Assembly (NCBI RefSeq): GCF_003850565.1
Contig: NZ_CP027706.1
Location: 248,001 to 312,000, forward strand
DNA length: 64,000 nucleotides
DNA from: Pseudomonas sessilinigenes
GTDB lineage: Bacteria > Pseudomonadota > Gammaproteobacteria > Pseudomonadales > Pseudomonadaceae
Direction of reading: 5' to 3'
Shown: one piece after another, positions 23,860 through 31,606 of the stretch
Position numbering within the stretch: position 1 is the first letter of the stretch
Layout of the letters: every line of letters starts with the position of its first letter
Program-made: the position numbers and the translations under genes
Notes under the pieces: model-generated
What the model saw: the letters and a program-made list of their open reading frames with translations, nothing else
Told to the model about the DNA's origin: nothing
Databases searched by the model: none

Positions 23860-24740
23860 AAACCGTCAAGTCTTCACTGCTGTTGCTACCGCTGTTCGGC
23901 CTGGCCCTGCTGGCCGGCTGCGAGAAATCTTCCGAGGCCTCCAAGCCTGCGGCCAGTGCCGCCAGCGCTGCGCCGGCGGCCAGCTACCTGGACAAGATCA
24001 AGGCCCGGGACAAGCTGATCGTCGGCGTGTTCACCGACAAGCCGCCGTTCGGTTTCGTCGATGAGGCCGGGCGCTACGTGGGCTTCGATACCGATATCGG
24101 CCGGCAGTTCGCCAAGGACCTGCTGGGCGACGAGAACAAGGTGGAGTTCGTCGCCGTGGAGCCGGCCAGCCGCATTCCGTTCCTGCAAAGCGACAAGGTC
24201 GACCTGATCCTGGCCAACATGACCGTGACCCCCGAGCGCAAGGAAGCGGTGGAGTTCACCAACCCCAACCTCAAGGTCGCGGTCCAGGCCCTGGTGCCCG
24301 AGGGCAGTCCAGTGAGGAGCCTGGATGACCTGGCGAGCCGCACCACCATCGTCACCACCGGCACCACCGCGGATATCTGGCTGACCCAGAACCACCCGGA
24401 CTGGAAGCTGCTCAAGTTCGAGAAGAACACCGAGTCCCTGCAGGCCCTGGCCAATGGCCGTGGCGATGCCTACGCCCAGGACAACCTGATCCTGTTCAGC
24501 TGGTCCAAGCAGAACCCGGGTTACCGCGTACTGCCCCAGACCCTGGGCGAGCAGGCGCCGATCGCCCCGGCGGTGAAGAAGGGCAACACCGAGCTGCGTG
24601 ACTGGGTCAACGCCGAGCTGGCCAAGCTGGGCGAGCAGAAGTACCTGCTCAAGCTGTACGACCAGTACGTGCGCAAGGAACTGAGCGACGACACCAACCC
24701 CGACAGCGTGATTGTCGAAGGCGGCAAGTGGCAGGGGTGA
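23856..24740 (+). CDS. Polar amino-acid ABC transporter substrate-binding lipoprotein
   Basis: A 294-residue family 3 solute-binding protein with a lipoprotein signal (FGLALLAGC, lipobox LAGC) and an Ala/Ser-rich linker. Core motifs are VGVFTDKPPFGFVDEAGRYV, GFDTDIGRQFAKDLLG, ANMTVTPERKEAVEFTNP and the TTGTTADIWL loop. It is coupled to the ATPase by an ATGA overlap. Anchoring by lipid is less usual for Gram-negative binding proteins. The ligand is unproven; a cysteine-like or other sulfur amino acid is plausible from context. Confidence 0.9.
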   Translation: MKTVKSSLLLLPLFGLALLAGCEKSSEASKPAASAASAAPAASYLDKIKARDKLIVGVFTDKPPFGFVDEAGRYVGFDTDIGRQFAKDLLGDENKVEFVAVEPASRIPFLQSDKVDLILANMTVTPERKEAVEFTNPNLKVAVQALVPEGSPVRSLDDLASRTTIVTTGTTADIWLTQNHPDWKLLKFEKNTESLQALANGRGDAYAQDNLILFSWSKQNPGYRVLPQTLGEQAPIAPAVKKGNTELRDWVNAELAKLGEQKYLLKLYDQYVRKELSDDTNPDSVIVEGGKWQG

Positions 24741-24773
24741 TCCGCCCCGGGCGCTTGAGGCGCTCTTGAGCAC

Positions 24774-24833
24774 GCCATCGCGGGCAAGCCTCGCTCCTAC
24801 GCAGACCTTAGGAGCGGAGCTTGCCCGTGATGC
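24774..24833. repeat. Inverted pair of GGCAAGC...CTCGCTCCTAC-type repeats
   Basis: CGCGGGCAAGCCTCGCTCC and its inverted partner TAGGAGCGGAGCTTGCCCG face each other across about 10 bases, between two convergent genes. This layout can form a stable stem at the mRNA ends. Confidence 0.75.
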
Positions 24834-24845
24834 TTTTGGGGCTGC

Positions 24846-26042
24846 TCAATCGGGCCAGTACCAGGCGGGCTCGTCGAGCAGGCGCTGGCCGACGATGCCC
24901 GTCTGGCCCAGTTCCTTCTCCAGCACGATGCAGTTGCACTCCGGGTCTTCCTGCAGGGCCGCGATCAGGCGCCGGGCGTGGGACACCACCCACACCTGGC
25001 ACTGCTCCGAGGCACGGATGATCAGGCGCGCCAGCGCCGGCAGCAGGTCGGGGTGCAGGCTGGTTTCCGGTTCGTTGAGCACCATCAGCGTTGGCGGTCT
25101 CGGGGTCAGCAGGGCCGCCACCAGCAGCAGGTAGCGCAGGGTGCCGTCCGACAGCTCCGCCGCCGACAGTGGGCGCAACAAGCCTTCCTGGCGGAAACGC
25201 ACCTCGAACAAGCCTCCGGGTACAGCATCGATCTCCAGGCTGGAACCCGGGAAAGCATCGCTGATGGTGTCGTGCAAGGCTTGTTGGTCGCCGACCTCGA
25301 TGATGGTTTGCAAGGCCGCCGCCAGGTCCCGGCCGTCATGGTGCAGAACCGGGGTGCGGGTACCTAGTTGCGCTCGGCGCGCGGGGGCCTGGCTGTCGGT
25401 GCGTAAGTGATCGTAGAAGCGCCAGCCGCGGATCTGCTCGCGCAGGTGCAAGACTTCTGGCGATGAGCGCAGGTTGCCCACTTGGTCGAACAGACTGTCG
25501 CCGCTGGAGATGTGTTGCGTCAGTACTTCCCACTGTCGCCCGTCGCGAGCCCGTACCATCGGACCCTGGCGATCCACGAGCACGCTGGCCGACCGATACA
25601 GCGCACCGCCCCAGATACTTTCGCGCTTGATGCTGGGGTCGAGGGTGAAGCGCGATGGAATCGGCAGGCTGTGGCCGGGAAGCATGAAATGCCCACTGGA
25701 GTCGGGTAGTCCGAGGCCGATGGCGTAGCCGAAATCTTCACTGGCAAAGCCCAGTTGCAGGCGCTTGACCGTCTTGCGTGGGCCGCCCTGGACTGCCACG
25801 TCGCCCCGGCTCATGCGTCGGCTGATGGTTTCCGGCCCGGCCCAGAAGGTCGAGTCCAGGCCGCCTTCGCCGGCCAGGGCGTTGACCACCCCGCCCTGGG
25901 CGGTTTCCGCCAGCAGGCGTAGTGCCTTGTACAGATTGGATTTGCCGCTGCCGTTGGCGCCGGTGATCAGGTTCAGCCGAGCGAGGGGAATCACCAGTTT
26001 GTTGATGGAGCGGTAATTGGCCACCGCCAGGGTCTTGAGCAT
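24846..26042 (-). CDS. RecF/SMC-like AAA family ATPase
   Basis: A 398-residue ATPase of the RecF/SMC-type AAA group often annotated as AAA15/21. Walker A is ITGANGSGKSNLYKALRLL near the start, the signature-like segment is LSAAELSDGTLRYLLLVAALL, and Walker B is TLMVLNEPETSLHPDLLPAL. A switch histidine lies in VWVVSHARRLI. AAAGGAG precedes the ATG at 26042. It stands alone between the ABC operon and the efflux genes. Such proteins can act in DNA repair or in defence systems together with a nuclease, but no nuclease is adjacent. Its function is unknown. Confidence 0.88.
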   Translation of the reverse strand: MLKTLAVANYRSINKLVIPLARLNLITGANGSGKSNLYKALRLLAETAQGGVVNALAGEGGLDSTFWAGPETISRRMSRGDVAVQGGPRKTVKRLQLGFASEDFGYAIGLGLPDSSGHFMLPGHSLPIPSRFTLDPSIKRESIWGGALYRSASVLVDRQGPMVRARDGRQWEVLTQHISSGDSLFDQVGNLRSSPEVLHLREQIRGWRFYDHLRTDSQAPARRAQLGTRTPVLHHDGRDLAAALQTIIEVGDQQALHDTISDAFPGSSLEIDAVPGGLFEVRFRQEGLLRPLSAAELSDGTLRYLLLVAALLTPRPPTLMVLNEPETSLHPDLLPALARLIIRASEQCQVWVVSHARRLIAALQEDPECNCIVLEKELGQTGIVGQRLLDEPAWYWPD

Positions 26043-26129
26043 GCCGGATCTCCTTTGCGTGCCGCGCAGTGTGCCCAATCCCCATGGCTCTTGTCGCGCC
26101 ATCCCTGCGGCGGCGACACGAGGCGAACC

Positions 26130-26160
26130 TGTAGCCGCTGTCGAGCGTAGCGAGGCTGCG
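26130..26160. repeat. TGTAGCCGCTG-type repeat
   Basis: A forward copy (TGTAGCCGCTGTCGAGCG and onwards) lies between the ATPase gene and the efflux operon, both of which are transcribed away from it. Confidence 0.7.
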
Positions 26161-26279
26161 CCAAGGCCCGCAACGCCTTCAAGTGCGCTATGCCAGGCCC
26201 TGCAGTGCAAGGGTTGAACCCTGTTCTAAGCTCACAGTCGTAAACGTCACGGCGCATCGATCAAGCAAAAGGAGCCTGC

Positions 26280-27374
26280 ATGGCTGGTCTCGATACGAAG
26301 TGGGTAGTGGGGCTTTGCCTGTTGGCCTTGCTCGCTGGTTGCGGGGCGGAGCACCCCACGGAAAAGAATCATCCGCGGGTACGGGTCCAGCAAGTGCAGA
26401 GCAGCGAGTTCACGGCGTCGGTGACCCTCACCGGCGACGTGCAGGCACGGGTCCAGACCGACCTGTCGTTTCGCGTTGGCGGCAAGATCATCCAGCGCAT
26501 GGTGGACGTCGGCGACCGGGTCGCGGCCCGCCAGGTGCTGGCCCGGCTCGATCCCAAGGACCTGCAGACCAACGTCGACTCGGCCAATGCCGCGGTGTTC
26601 GCCGAGCAGGCGCGGGTCAAGCAGACCAGCGCCGCGTTCGTCCGCCAGCAGAAACTCTTGCCCAAGGGCTACACCAGCCAGAGCGAATACGACTCGGCCC
26701 AGGCCGCCCTGCACAGCAGCCAGAGCGCCTTGAGCGCGGCCCAGGCCCAGTTGGCCAACGCCCGCGAGCAACTGGGCTACACCGCGCTGGTGGCCGAGGT
26801 CCCGGGGGTGATCACCGCCCGCCAGGCCGAGGTCGGCCAGGTGATGCAGGCGACGCAGCCGATCTTCAGCCTGGCCCAGGACGGCGAGCGCGATGCGGTA
26901 TTCAACGTCTATGAGTCTTTGGTGATGCAGCCACCGGGCCAGGAAACCATCCACATCGCCCTGTTGGACAACCCCAAGGTGACCACCACCGGCAAGGTCC
27001 GCGAAGTGACCCCGGTGGTCTCGGCGCAGAGCGGCACGGTGCAGGTCAAGGTCAGGCTCGATTCGTTGCCGGCGGGCATGGAGTTGGGGTCGGTGGTCAG
27101 CGCCACCGCGCGCGCCAATGCCAAGGCCAGCGTGGTGCTGCCCTGGTCGGCCCTGGCCAAGGATTTGCGCGATCCGGCGGTATGGCTGGTGGGCGCTGAC
27201 GGCAAGGCGCAGTTGCACAAGGTCAAGGTCGGGCGCTACCTGACCGGCAAGGTGATCATCAGCGAAGGCCTCGAAGGCGGCGAGCAGGTGGTGGTGGCCG
27301 GCGGGCAGTTGCTGTATCCGGGAGTACCAGTGGAGATCGCCGGCAAGACCACCGGCCAGGAGCAGCAGCCATGA
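26280..27374 (+). CDS. triA: RND efflux periplasmic adaptor 1 (TriA-like)
   Basis: A 364-residue membrane fusion protein with a lipoprotein signal (LCLLALLAGC). It has the barrel-sandwich lipoyl halves (VGDRVAARQVLARLDP and YTALVAEVPGVITARQAEVG) around a helical hairpin. AAAGGAG precedes the ATG. The order adaptor-adaptor-RND pump with two different adaptors matches the TriABC triclosan pump of P. aeruginosa. No outer-membrane channel gene is present, and TriABC uses a channel encoded elsewhere (OpmH). The substrate here is not shown. Confidence 0.85.
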   Translation: MAGLDTKWVVGLCLLALLAGCGAEHPTEKNHPRVRVQQVQSSEFTASVTLTGDVQARVQTDLSFRVGGKIIQRMVDVGDRVAARQVLARLDPKDLQTNVDSANAAVFAEQARVKQTSAAFVRQQKLLPKGYTSQSEYDSAQAALHSSQSALSAAQAQLANAREQLGYTALVAEVPGVITARQAEVGQVMQATQPIFSLAQDGERDAVFNVYESLVMQPPGQETIHIALLDNPKVTTTGKVREVTPVVSAQSGTVQVKVRLDSLPAGMELGSVVSATARANAKASVVLPWSALAKDLRDPAVWLVGADGKAQLHKVKVGRYLTGKVIISEGLEGGEQVVVAGGQLLYPGVPVEIAGKTTGQEQQP

Positions 27375-28441
27375 AGCGCCTGGCCTTGTTGTGGTGCGCC
27401 GCTGTGCTACTGCCTGCTTGCTCCAAGCACGACGCGCCGCCGGAACCGGTGCGCCCGGTGCTGTGGATCCAGGTGACGGCGCAGTCCGAGGAAAGCCTGG
27501 GACGCTTTGCCGGCAATATCCAGGCGCGCTACGAAACCAACCTGGGCTTCCGGGTGCCCGGGCGCATCGCCAAGCGCAATGTCGACGTCGGGGCCGAGGT
27601 GGCCCCCGGGGACTTGCTGGCGACCCTGGACCCCACCGACCAGCAGAACCAGTTGCGTGCGGCCCAGGGCGACCTGGCCCGGGTCCAGGCGCAGTGGATC
27701 AATGCCCAGGCCAACGCCCGGCGCCAGCAGGAACTGTTCGACCGTGGGGTCGGGGCCCAGGCCCAGCTGGACCTGGCCCAGACCGACATGAAGACCACCG
27801 GCGCCTCCCTGGCCCAGGCCAAGGCCTCGGTGCAGCAGGCCCGGGACCAGCTCGGCTACAGCGAGTTGCACACCGACCACGGCGGCGTGGTCACCGCCTG
27901 GAAGGCCGAGGCCGGGCAGGTGGTGAGCGCCGGCCAGCAGGTGGTGACCCTGGCCCGGCCAGAGGTCAAGGAAGCAGTGATCGACCTGCCGGCGAACCTG
28001 GTGGACCAGTTGCCGGCGGACGTGGTGTTCCAGGTCGCGGCGCAACTGGACCCGAGCATCGGCACCAGCGCCACGGTGCGCGAGATCGAACCCCAGGCCC
28101 AGAGCGCGACCCGCACTCGCCGGGCCCGCCTGACCCTCAAGGACACCCCCGAGGCATTTCGCCTGGGCACCGCCATCAGCGTGACCTTGAGCTCGGCCAT
28201 CGCGCCGCGCACCGAGCTGCCGTTGAGTGCGTTGCAACAGGTGGATGGCAAGAGCCGGATCTGGGTCATCGACCCCAAGGCCCTGACCGTCTCGCCCCGT
28301 GAGGTGACGGTACTGAGCCGCGATGACGATTCGGTCCTGATCAGCCAGGGCGTGCAGCCCGGCGAGCGGATCGTCAGCGCTGGCGTCAACAGCCTCAAGC
28401 CGGGGCAGAAAGTCAAAATCGATGAGGACCATGCACAATGA
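27371..28441 (+). CDS. triB: RND efflux periplasmic adaptor 2 (TriB-like)
   Basis: A 356-residue second adaptor, also lipidated (CAAVLLPAC). It shows the same layout: RNVDVGAEVAPGDLLATLDP, a coiled-coil rich in Gln and Ala, and YSELHTDHGGVVTAWKAEAG. It overlaps triA and triC by ATGA junctions, so the three are tightly coupled. Two distinct adaptors probably alternate around one pump trimer. Confidence 0.87.
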   Translation: MKRLALLWCAAVLLPACSKHDAPPEPVRPVLWIQVTAQSEESLGRFAGNIQARYETNLGFRVPGRIAKRNVDVGAEVAPGDLLATLDPTDQQNQLRAAQGDLARVQAQWINAQANARRQQELFDRGVGAQAQLDLAQTDMKTTGASLAQAKASVQQARDQLGYSELHTDHGGVVTAWKAEAGQVVSAGQQVVTLARPEVKEAVIDLPANLVDQLPADVVFQVAAQLDPSIGTSATVREIEPQAQSATRTRRARLTLKDTPEAFRLGTAISVTLSSAIAPRTELPLSALQQVDGKSRIWVIDPKALTVSPREVTVLSRDDDSVLISQGVQPGERIVSAGVNSLKPGQKVKIDEDHAQ

Positions 28442-31400
28442 CGCCCGCCAGCAAAGGGAGCTTCAACCTGTCCGAGTGGGCGATCAGGCATCAATCCTTC
28501 GTCTGGTACCTGATGTTCGTGGCGCTGTTGATGGGCGTGTTCTCCTACATGAACCTGGGGCGCGAGGAAGACCCGTCCTTCACCATCAAGACCATGGTCA
28601 TCCAGACCCGCTGGCCCGGCGCGACCCAGGAGGAAACCCTCAAGCAGGTCACCGACCGCATCGAGAAGAAGCTCGAGGAACTCGACTCCCTGGACTACGT
28701 GAAGAGCTATACCCGCCCCGGCGAGTCGACGGTGTTCGTCTACCTGCGCGACACCACCAGCGGCAAGGACATCCCCGACATCTGGTACCAGGTGCGCAAG
28801 AAGATCAACGACATCCGTGGCGATTTTCCCCAGGGTTTGCAGGGGCCCGGGTTCAACGATGAATTCGGCGATGTGTTCGGTTCCATCTACGCCTTCACCG
28901 CCGATGGCCTGAGCATGCGCCAGCTGCGCGACTACGTGGAGCAGGTGCGGGCGCAGATCCGCGAGGTGCCGAACCTGGGCAAGGTGGAGATGGTCGGCGA
29001 GCAGGACGAGGTGATCTACCTGAACTTCTCCACCCGCAAGCTGGCGGCCCTGGGGATCGACCAGCGCCAGGTGCTGCAAAGCCTGCAATCGCAGAATGCG
29101 GTGACCCCCTCCGGGGTGATCGAGGCCGGGCCGGAGCGCATCTCGGTGCGCACCTCGGGGCAGTTCGCCTCGGAAAAGGACCTGGCCTCGGTCAACCTGC
29201 GGCTCAACGACCGCTTCTATCGCCTGGCGGATATCGCCGAGGTCAGCCGTGGTTATGTCGACCCGGCGACGCCGATGTTCCGCTTCAACGGCCAGCCGGC
29301 CATTGGCCTGGCCATCGCCATGAAGAAGGGCGGCAATATCCAGGACTTCGGCAAGGCCCTGCATGCACGCATGGACCAACTGACCGCCGACCTGCCGGTG
29401 GGCGTCGGCGTGCACAAGGTCTCCGACCAGGCCGAGGTGGTGGAAGAGGCGGTGAGCGGCTTTACCAGCGCACTGTTCGAGGCGGTGGTGATCGTCCTGG
29501 TGGTGAGCTTCATCAGCCTGGGGTTTCGTGCCGGGTTGGTGGTGGCCTGCTCGATCCCGCTGGTGCTGGCCATGGTCTTCCTGTTCATGGAGTACAGCGG
29601 CATCACCATGCAGCGGGTGTCCCTGGGGGCCTTGATCATCGCCCTGGGCCTGCTGGTGGATGACGCGATGATCACCGTGGAGATGATGGTCACGCGCCTG
29701 GAGAAGGGCGAGAGCAAGGAGCAGGCGGCGACGTTCGCCTACACCTCCACGGCCTTCCCGATGCTCACCGGGACCCTGGTGACCGTGGCCGGGTTCGTGC
29801 CCATCGGCCTGAACGCCAGCTCCGCCGGGGAATACACCTTCACCCTGTTCGCGGTGATCGCGGTGGCGATGCTGGTGTCGTGGGTCGTTGCGGTGCTGTT
29901 TGCCCCGGTGGTCGGCGTGCATATCCTGAGCACCGACGTCAAACCCCACTCCGAGGAGCCAGGCCGCATCGGCCGGGCTTTCAACAATGGCCTCTTGTGG
30001 GCCATGCGCAACCGCTGGTGGGCCATCGGCATCACCGTGCTGTTGTTCGTCGCCTCGGTGTTCGGCATGGGCCTGGTGCAGAACCAGTTCTTCCCGTCCT
30101 CGGACCGGCCGGAGATCCTGGTGGACCTGAACCTGCCGCAGAACGCCTCGATCAACGAGACCCGCAAGGCGGTGGATCGCCTGGAGGCGACCCTCAAGGA
30201 CGATCCGGACATCGAGCGCTGGAGCACCTACATCGGTGAAGGCGCGATCCGTTTCTACCTGCCGCTGGACCAGCAATTGCAAAACCCCTACTACGCCCAG
30301 CTGGTGATCGTCAGCAAGGGCCTGGAGCAGCGCGGGGCCTTGATCGAGCGTCTGCAAAAGCGCCTGCGCCAGGACTTCGTCGGCATCGGCAGCTATGTCC
30401 AGGCCCTGGAGATGGGGCCGCCGGTGGGCCGGCCGATCCAGTACCGGGTCAGCGGCAAGGACATCGACCAGGTGCGCAAGCACGCCATCGCCCTGGCGGC
30501 CGAGCTGGACAAGAATTCCCACGTCGGCGAGATCATCTACGACTGGAACGAGCCGGGCAAAGTGCTGCGCATCGACATCGCCCAGGACAAGGCGCGGCAA
30601 CTGGGCCTGTCTTCGGAAGACGTGGCGCAGCTGATGAACAGCATCGTCAGCGGTTCCACCGTGACCCAGGTGCATGACGACATCTACCTGATCAAGGTGG
30701 TCGGCCGCGCCGACGACAGCGAGCGCGGTTCGCCGGATACCTTGCAGAACCTGCAGATCGTCACCCCCAGCGGCACCTCGATCCCGGTGCTGGCTTTTGC
30801 CAGCGTGCGCTATGAACTGGAGCAGCCCCTGGTGTGGCGTCGCGATCGCAAGCCGACCATCACCATCAAGGCGGCGGTGCGCGATGGGATCCAGCCCACC
30901 GACCTGGTCAAGCAGCTCAAGCCGACCATCGACAGGTTCGCCTCTGGCCTGCCAACCGGTTACACGGTGGCCACTGGCGGCACCGTGGAGGAGAGCGGCA
31001 AGGCCCAGGGGCCGATCGCCAAGGTGGTGCCGCTGATGCTGTTCCTGATGGCGACCTTCCTGATGATCCAGCTGCACAGCGTGCAGAAGATGTTCCTGGT
31101 GGCCAGCGTCGCGCCCCTGGGGCTGATCGGCGTGGTCCTGGCCCTGGTGCCGACGGGGACGCCCATGGGCTTCGTGGCGATCCTCGGAATCCTGGCGCTG
31201 ATCGGCATCATCATCCGCAACTCGGTGATCCTGGTGACCCAGATCGATGAGTACGAGCAGGCCGGCTACGACCCCTGGGATGCGGTACTGGAAGCCACCC
31301 ACCACCGGCGGCGGCCGATCCTGCTGACCGCCGCGGCGGCCAGCCTGGGGATGATCCCCATCGCCCGGGAAGTGTTCTGGGGGCCGATGGCCTACGCCAT

Positions 31401-31503
31401 GATCGGCGGCATCATCGTCGCCACCTTGCTGACCCTGCTGTTCCTGCCGGCGCTGTACGTGGCCTGGTACAAGATTCGCGAGCCGCAGAAAGAAGCCGGT
31501 TGA
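28438..31503 (+). CDS. triC: RND efflux inner-membrane transporter (TriC-like)
   Basis: A 1021-residue HAE1-type RND transporter with twelve predicted membrane helices and two large periplasmic loops. The proton-relay pair is Asp408-Asp409 in GLLVDDAMITVEMMV. A typical early segment is LGREEDPSFTIKTMVIQTRW. The gene closes the adaptor-adaptor-pump operon and is followed by a stem-loop. Drug or solvent export is likely, and the substrate range is unknown. Confidence 0.92.
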   Translation: MTPASKGSFNLSEWAIRHQSFVWYLMFVALLMGVFSYMNLGREEDPSFTIKTMVIQTRWPGATQEETLKQVTDRIEKKLEELDSLDYVKSYTRPGESTVFVYLRDTTSGKDIPDIWYQVRKKINDIRGDFPQGLQGPGFNDEFGDVFGSIYAFTADGLSMRQLRDYVEQVRAQIREVPNLGKVEMVGEQDEVIYLNFSTRKLAALGIDQRQVLQSLQSQNAVTPSGVIEAGPERISVRTSGQFASEKDLASVNLRLNDRFYRLADIAEVSRGYVDPATPMFRFNGQPAIGLAIAMKKGGNIQDFGKALHARMDQLTADLPVGVGVHKVSDQAEVVEEAVSGFTSALFEAVVIVLVVSFISLGFRAGLVVACSIPLVLAMVFLFMEYSGITMQRVSLGALIIALGLLVDDAMITVEMMVTRLEKGESKEQAATFAYTSTAFPMLTGTLVTVAGFVPIGLNASSAGEYTFTLFAVIAVAMLVSWVVAVLFAPVVGVHILSTDVKPHSEEPGRIGRAFNNGLLWAMRNRWWAIGITVLLFVASVFGMGLVQNQFFPSSDRPEILVDLNLPQNASINETRKAVDRLEATLKDDPDIERWSTYIGEGAIRFYLPLDQQLQNPYYAQLVIVSKGLEQRGALIERLQKRLRQDFVGIGSYVQALEMGPPVGRPIQYRVSGKDIDQVRKHAIALAAELDKNSHVGEIIYDWNEPGKVLRIDIAQDKARQLGLSSEDVAQLMNSIVSGSTVTQVHDDIYLIKVVGRADDSERGSPDTLQNLQIVTPSGTSIPVLAFASVRYELEQPLVWRRDRKPTITIKAAVRDGIQPTDLVKQLKPTIDRFASGLPTGYTVATGGTVEESGKAQGPIAKVVPLMLFLMATFLMIQLHSVQKMFLVASVAPLGLIGVVLALVPTGTPMGFVAILGILALIGIIIRNSVILVTQIDEYEQAGYDPWDAVLEATHHRRRPILLTAAAASLGMIPIAREVFWGPMAYAMIGGIIVATLLTLLFLPALYVAWYKIREPQKEAG

Positions 31504-31509
31504 GGCAGG

Positions 31510-31538
31510 GCCCTGCGCGTGTTGCGCACAGGGCTTTT
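31510..31538 (+). terminator. Probable terminator of the triABC-like operon
   Basis: GCCCTG (31510-31515) pairs with CAGGGC (31529-31534), with further GC pairing inside, followed by TTTT. Confidence 0.6.
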
Positions 31539-31606
31539 CCCGGATGCCGGCGGACGGGCTGCGCTTGGCTTTACACTCTGGACATTCATTGGAGAAGAGA
31601 TTGCTC

